Positions 62,701-64,000 of a stretch of DNA of 64,000 bases are shown here, piece by piece. A program made the translations under genes and the position numbers. The stretch spans positions 310,001 to 374,000 of the forward strand of contig NZ_OZ257125.1 in assembly GCF_965279055.1 (NCBI RefSeq), in the 5' to 3' direction. Positions within the stretch are counted from its first letter, which is position 1. Each line of letters starts with the position of its first letter. The notes under the pieces are model-generated. The model was given only the letters and a program-made list of their open reading frames with translations, made no database searches and was not told where the DNA came from. Source of the DNA: Hydrocarboniphaga sp965279055. Lineage in GTDB: Bacteria > Pseudomonadota > Gammaproteobacteria > Nevskiales > Nevskiaceae.

Positions 62701-62989
62701 CGCTGATCGTGTGGTGGCGCCCGTCGAAGGCTGCGTCCGGCACGGCGATGACGAATCCCTGCAGGCCGCTGCCGATCAAGGCCTGCTTGATATCGGCACG
62801 CGGCCGGTCCGCCAGGGTCTCGGCGACCACACCGCCGTCGACCAGCAGTTCGATCGTCACCGGCTGGTCCGGCGCCTGGAAATCGATCGCCCAGCCGTCG
62901 ACGATGAAGTCGTGCAGCGCATCGAGATGCCCACGGTATCGGGCGGGCGGCGGTTTGCGACGCAGAATGCGGTTCAGCCACCCCGACAA
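59726..62989 (-). CDS. GT2-family glycosyltransferase with long N-terminal modular region
   Basis: This 1087-residue protein begins at TTG with AAGGGGA at good spacing. Residues about 798-1040 are a GT2 domain (FVEIVIPVYNAPQDVMNC, LLLLNSDTLVTPGWLEG, GYGEENDLCLRAG). The first 310 residues look like three related beta-rich modules, the first being YRGHLDALHDFIVDGWAIDF to about residue 110. The middle (about 330-720) is beta-rich without recognised motifs. The non-catalytic part may bind the growing glycan. Likely first gene of the minus-strand operon, divergent from rfbA. Confidence 0.88.
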   Translation of the reverse strand: MSGWLNRILRRKPPPARYRGHLDALHDFIVDGWAIDFQAPDQPVTIELLVDGGVVAETLADRPRADIKQALIGSGLQGFVIAVPDAAFDGRHHTISARIKGSSHLLEGTLDTVLLNPDWKPRYDGAVTGVEEGSILRGYCRSLSADPHPLIVDLLLNGERIGQATAAGPAPINELADGCGFGFDLLKFWHPDLLSGTLECRIAGTGVGFAASPAVHRAIELDPLRQRDGALVGSVRLPPFVPVDSPIDLLLDSAMAGDVEWTSAPGLYGAVIRQFRIPLPDAPPAAGEHHIELQLRGLGYRLGRTRHGAPAVHRNLLDNAFFQQWQGHSPTGWQLPQAQLLRCLPEHCLLDLANAELPWFGPLALRLDLQPAGDEAETAAPRISLLSQTLASESLPAGQTLDFVLVARAANRRAAEVAIELEDADGSRHEVRAPLQLSERWSQQTVGLSLPASMLAGVRTATLRIETTADIGTLHVAAAGLGAAGFEWKPAAASVPDDTADGLPPDPNAVINGRFRDWSRGLEFGNPARRLETADHWLLRSEATPAALNARLEKIALPAAQDQPARELYGLGLAGSSASPLRLETVLDPLSLRLDTPEILSFYAARKPRPGAPAAAPIERILLIQRSPRPASASVPTASRDDVLCVIARRVVPSQSGRYHEFKLPPLNIAGSALSDRFSLPTGGQGSLLLVFEFSGEIDCVLADVFLGKPQRLATASAQPLSGAAAAAGGTPQREGAYVGLEDPNISNQLDLVKGLSAWGGAAPIALSRHAAAAGLADPESGAAVDGAHWSLPHLQFPFVEIVIPVYNAPQDVMNCLHSIERNTGVPYLLTLVDDASDAETEQQLLRYVRGRPWVKLIRNELNLGYTRSSNIGLTQSAAQWLLLLNSDTLVTPGWLEGLVECAQSDPAIKFVGALSNAASWQSVPELFDSRGKFKINILPDGWSAEDFGALVRRESLRAYPRVPLLNGFCTMMEREALERLGYLDEIAFPVGYGEENDLCLRAGKAGYQLAVADHVYVYHVKSASFGTERRDQLSKQGNEQLRLKHPDVDLKLEQQKLLNLPALAELRSTLTEKLAGLPAPARDEGI

Positions 62990-63092
62990 AGCCGATCCCC
63001 TTCTGCGTTCAGTTGATGTAGTGATTTTCGATTGTCGCCTGCCGGCCCCGCCGCGGGCAACGAAGCCGGACGGCGGGGCCGATCCGGCTGGC

Positions 63093-63098
63093 TATAAT
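63093..63098 (+). promoter_or_regulatory. Consensus -10 box upstream of rfbA
   Basis: A perfect TATAAT lies 62 bp before the rfbA start. No good -35 hexamer is visible at 17-18 bp. The divergent gap 62990-63159 must also contain the promoter of the GT2 operon. Confidence 0.5.
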
Positions 63099-63159
63099 CC
63101 GCCATTGCGTGGCCGGTTTGCCCGGTCATTCCAGTAAAAACAGCCAGAAGGAATCGTTG

Positions 63160-64000
63160 GTGCTGATAAACAACACGGCGTCCGTGCCGGCGCGGCGCGG
63201 CATCCTGCTCGCCGGCGGTACCGGCACGCGGCTGCACCCGATGACCATCGCCACCAGCAAGCAGCTGCTGCCGGTGTACGACAAGCCGATGATCTACTAC
63301 CCGCTGTGCGTGCTGCTGCTGGCCGGCATCCGCGACATCCTGGTGATCAGCACACCGCGCGACCGGCCGCTGTTCGAGACCCTGCTCGGCAACGGAGCGC
63401 AGTTCGGCGTCAACATCCAGTACGCGATCCAGCGCAAGCCCAAGGGCATTGGCCAGGCTTTCCGCATCGCCGAGGACTTCATTCAGGGTGGGCCGTCGGC
63501 GCTGGTGCTGGGCGACAACCTGTTCTTCGGCCACGGCCTGCCGGATCTGCTGGGCGCCGCCAGCCAGCGCAGCGAAGGCGCCACGGTGTTCGCCTATCGG
63601 GTCAAGGATCCGGAGCGCTACGGCGTGGTCGAGTTCGACAGCGCGGGCCGCGCGGTCAGCCTGGAAGAAAAGCCCAAGCATCCGGCCTCCGATTACGCGG
63701 TCACCGGCCTGTATTTCTACGACGCCGACGTAGTCGAGATCGCCAAGAACCTGAAGCCGTCCAAGCGCGGCGAGCTGGAGATCACCGACATCAACCAGGT
63801 CTACCTGGAGCGTCAGCGCCTGTTCGTCGAGCAGATGGGCCGCGGTTTCGCCTGGCTGGACACCGGCACGCCGGAGGCGCTGCTGGATGCGTCCAACTTC
63901 ATCCAGGTGGTGCAGGAGCGCCAGGGCCAGCAGATCTGCTGCCCCGAGGAAGTGGCCTTCAACATGGGCTACATCACCCGCGAGCAGTTGCTGGAAACCG
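63160..64000 (+). CDS. rfbA: Glucose-1-phosphate thymidylyltransferase (3'-truncated)
   Basis: The reading frame runs off the window end; 280 residues are visible of an expected 290-300. Nucleotide-binding motif LLAGGTGTRLHPMTIATSKQ, VYDKPMIYYPL, VLGDNLFFGHGL and FAWLDTGTPEALLDAS identify RfbA/RmlA, which makes dTDP-glucose in the dTDP-L-rhamnose pathway. GTG at 63160 is preferred over TTG 63157 because AAGGA then stands 7 bp upstream. It is the first gene of a presumed rfb operon, divergent from the GT2 gene, and suggests rhamnose (or another dTDP-sugar) in the polymer. Confidence 0.93.
   Translation, partial: MLINNTASVPARRGILLAGGTGTRLHPMTIATSKQLLPVYDKPMIYYPLCVLLLAGIRDILVISTPRDRPLFETLLGNGAQFGVNIQYAIQRKPKGIGQAFRIAEDFIQGGPSALVLGDNLFFGHGLPDLLGAASQRSEGATVFAYRVKDPERYGVVEFDSAGRAVSLEEKPKHPASDYAVTGLYFYDADVVEIAKNLKPSKRGELEITDINQVYLERQRLFVEQMGRGFAWLDTGTPEALLDASNFIQVVQERQGQQICCPEEVAFNMGYITREQLLET

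Noticed and set aside
1..64000. tRNA, rRNA, integrase, transposase or attachment sites
   Set aside because: None could be recognised on either strand; the repeats appear non-autonomous.

Overview
This window is a high-GC gammaproteobacterial chromosome segment. The family resemblances and dense REP-like palindromes would suit a Nevskiales/Solimonadaceae-type steroid degrader, but that placement is inference; there is no rRNA or other taxonomic marker in view. The segment has two halves of different character.

Positions 1 to about 36.8 kb form a steroid catabolism region. The first block (1-8.7 kb) carries ipdB (cut by the window start), a crotonase, ipdC, echA20, a fadE31-like and a fadE32/33-like acyl-CoA dehydrogenase, fadA6, an SDR and a hotdog thioesterase. 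This is the gene set for opening and beta-oxidising the C/D rings after ring A/B removal (the HIP pathway). A minus-strand pair, a KaiC-like double ATPase and a hybrid histidine kinase (8.7-11.8 kb), interrupts it. The block then resumes with a fused two-domain acyl-CoA dehydrogenase whose C-terminal half is FadE30-like, ipdF, a MaoC hydratase, a second thiolase, and a YCF48-like/RND (MMPL) export pair (12-20.8 kb). After a short miscellaneous stretch (DUF1653 protein, AraC regulator, a stand-alone RNA polymerase omega subunit, DoxX) comes a third block (23.3-36.8 kb). It holds a KshA-like Rieske oxygenase, a 2Fe-2S ferredoxin, two amidohydrolases, a double CaiB/BaiF CoA-transferase, the DUF35/Ltp2 side-chain aldolase pair, an alpha/beta hydrolase, an acyl-CoA ligase, an SRPBCC protein and another CoA-transferase.

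This first half is peppered with three families of palindromic repeats: family A (REPIN-like pairs of 24 bp arms), family B (built on CCCTCTCCC...GGGAGAGGG) and one family C copy. Several family B copies lie inside genes, in frame, as interdomain linkers or a C-terminal tail.

Positions about 37.2 to 64 kb form a surface polysaccharide region with none of those repeats and, by eye, a lower GC content in its first part. It begins with a WecA-like sugar-phosphate transferase. It holds eight sulfotransferase-like genes of four types, a GT61 glycosyltransferase, an HU-like protein with a lysine-rich tail, an SGNH-type esterase, a secreted pectate-lyase-like protein, two methyltransferases and an alpha/beta-hydrolase-TPR protein. 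A minus-strand run of large glycosyltransferases follows, including a three-domain GT and a GT2 with a long N-terminal region. The window ends in rfbA (dTDP-rhamnose pathway). Together these suggest production of a sulfated, possibly acetylated or methylated, rhamnose-containing extracellular polymer. No polymerase, flippase, export or sulfate-activation genes are in view.

No tRNA, rRNA, CRISPR array, integrase or transposase was seen.
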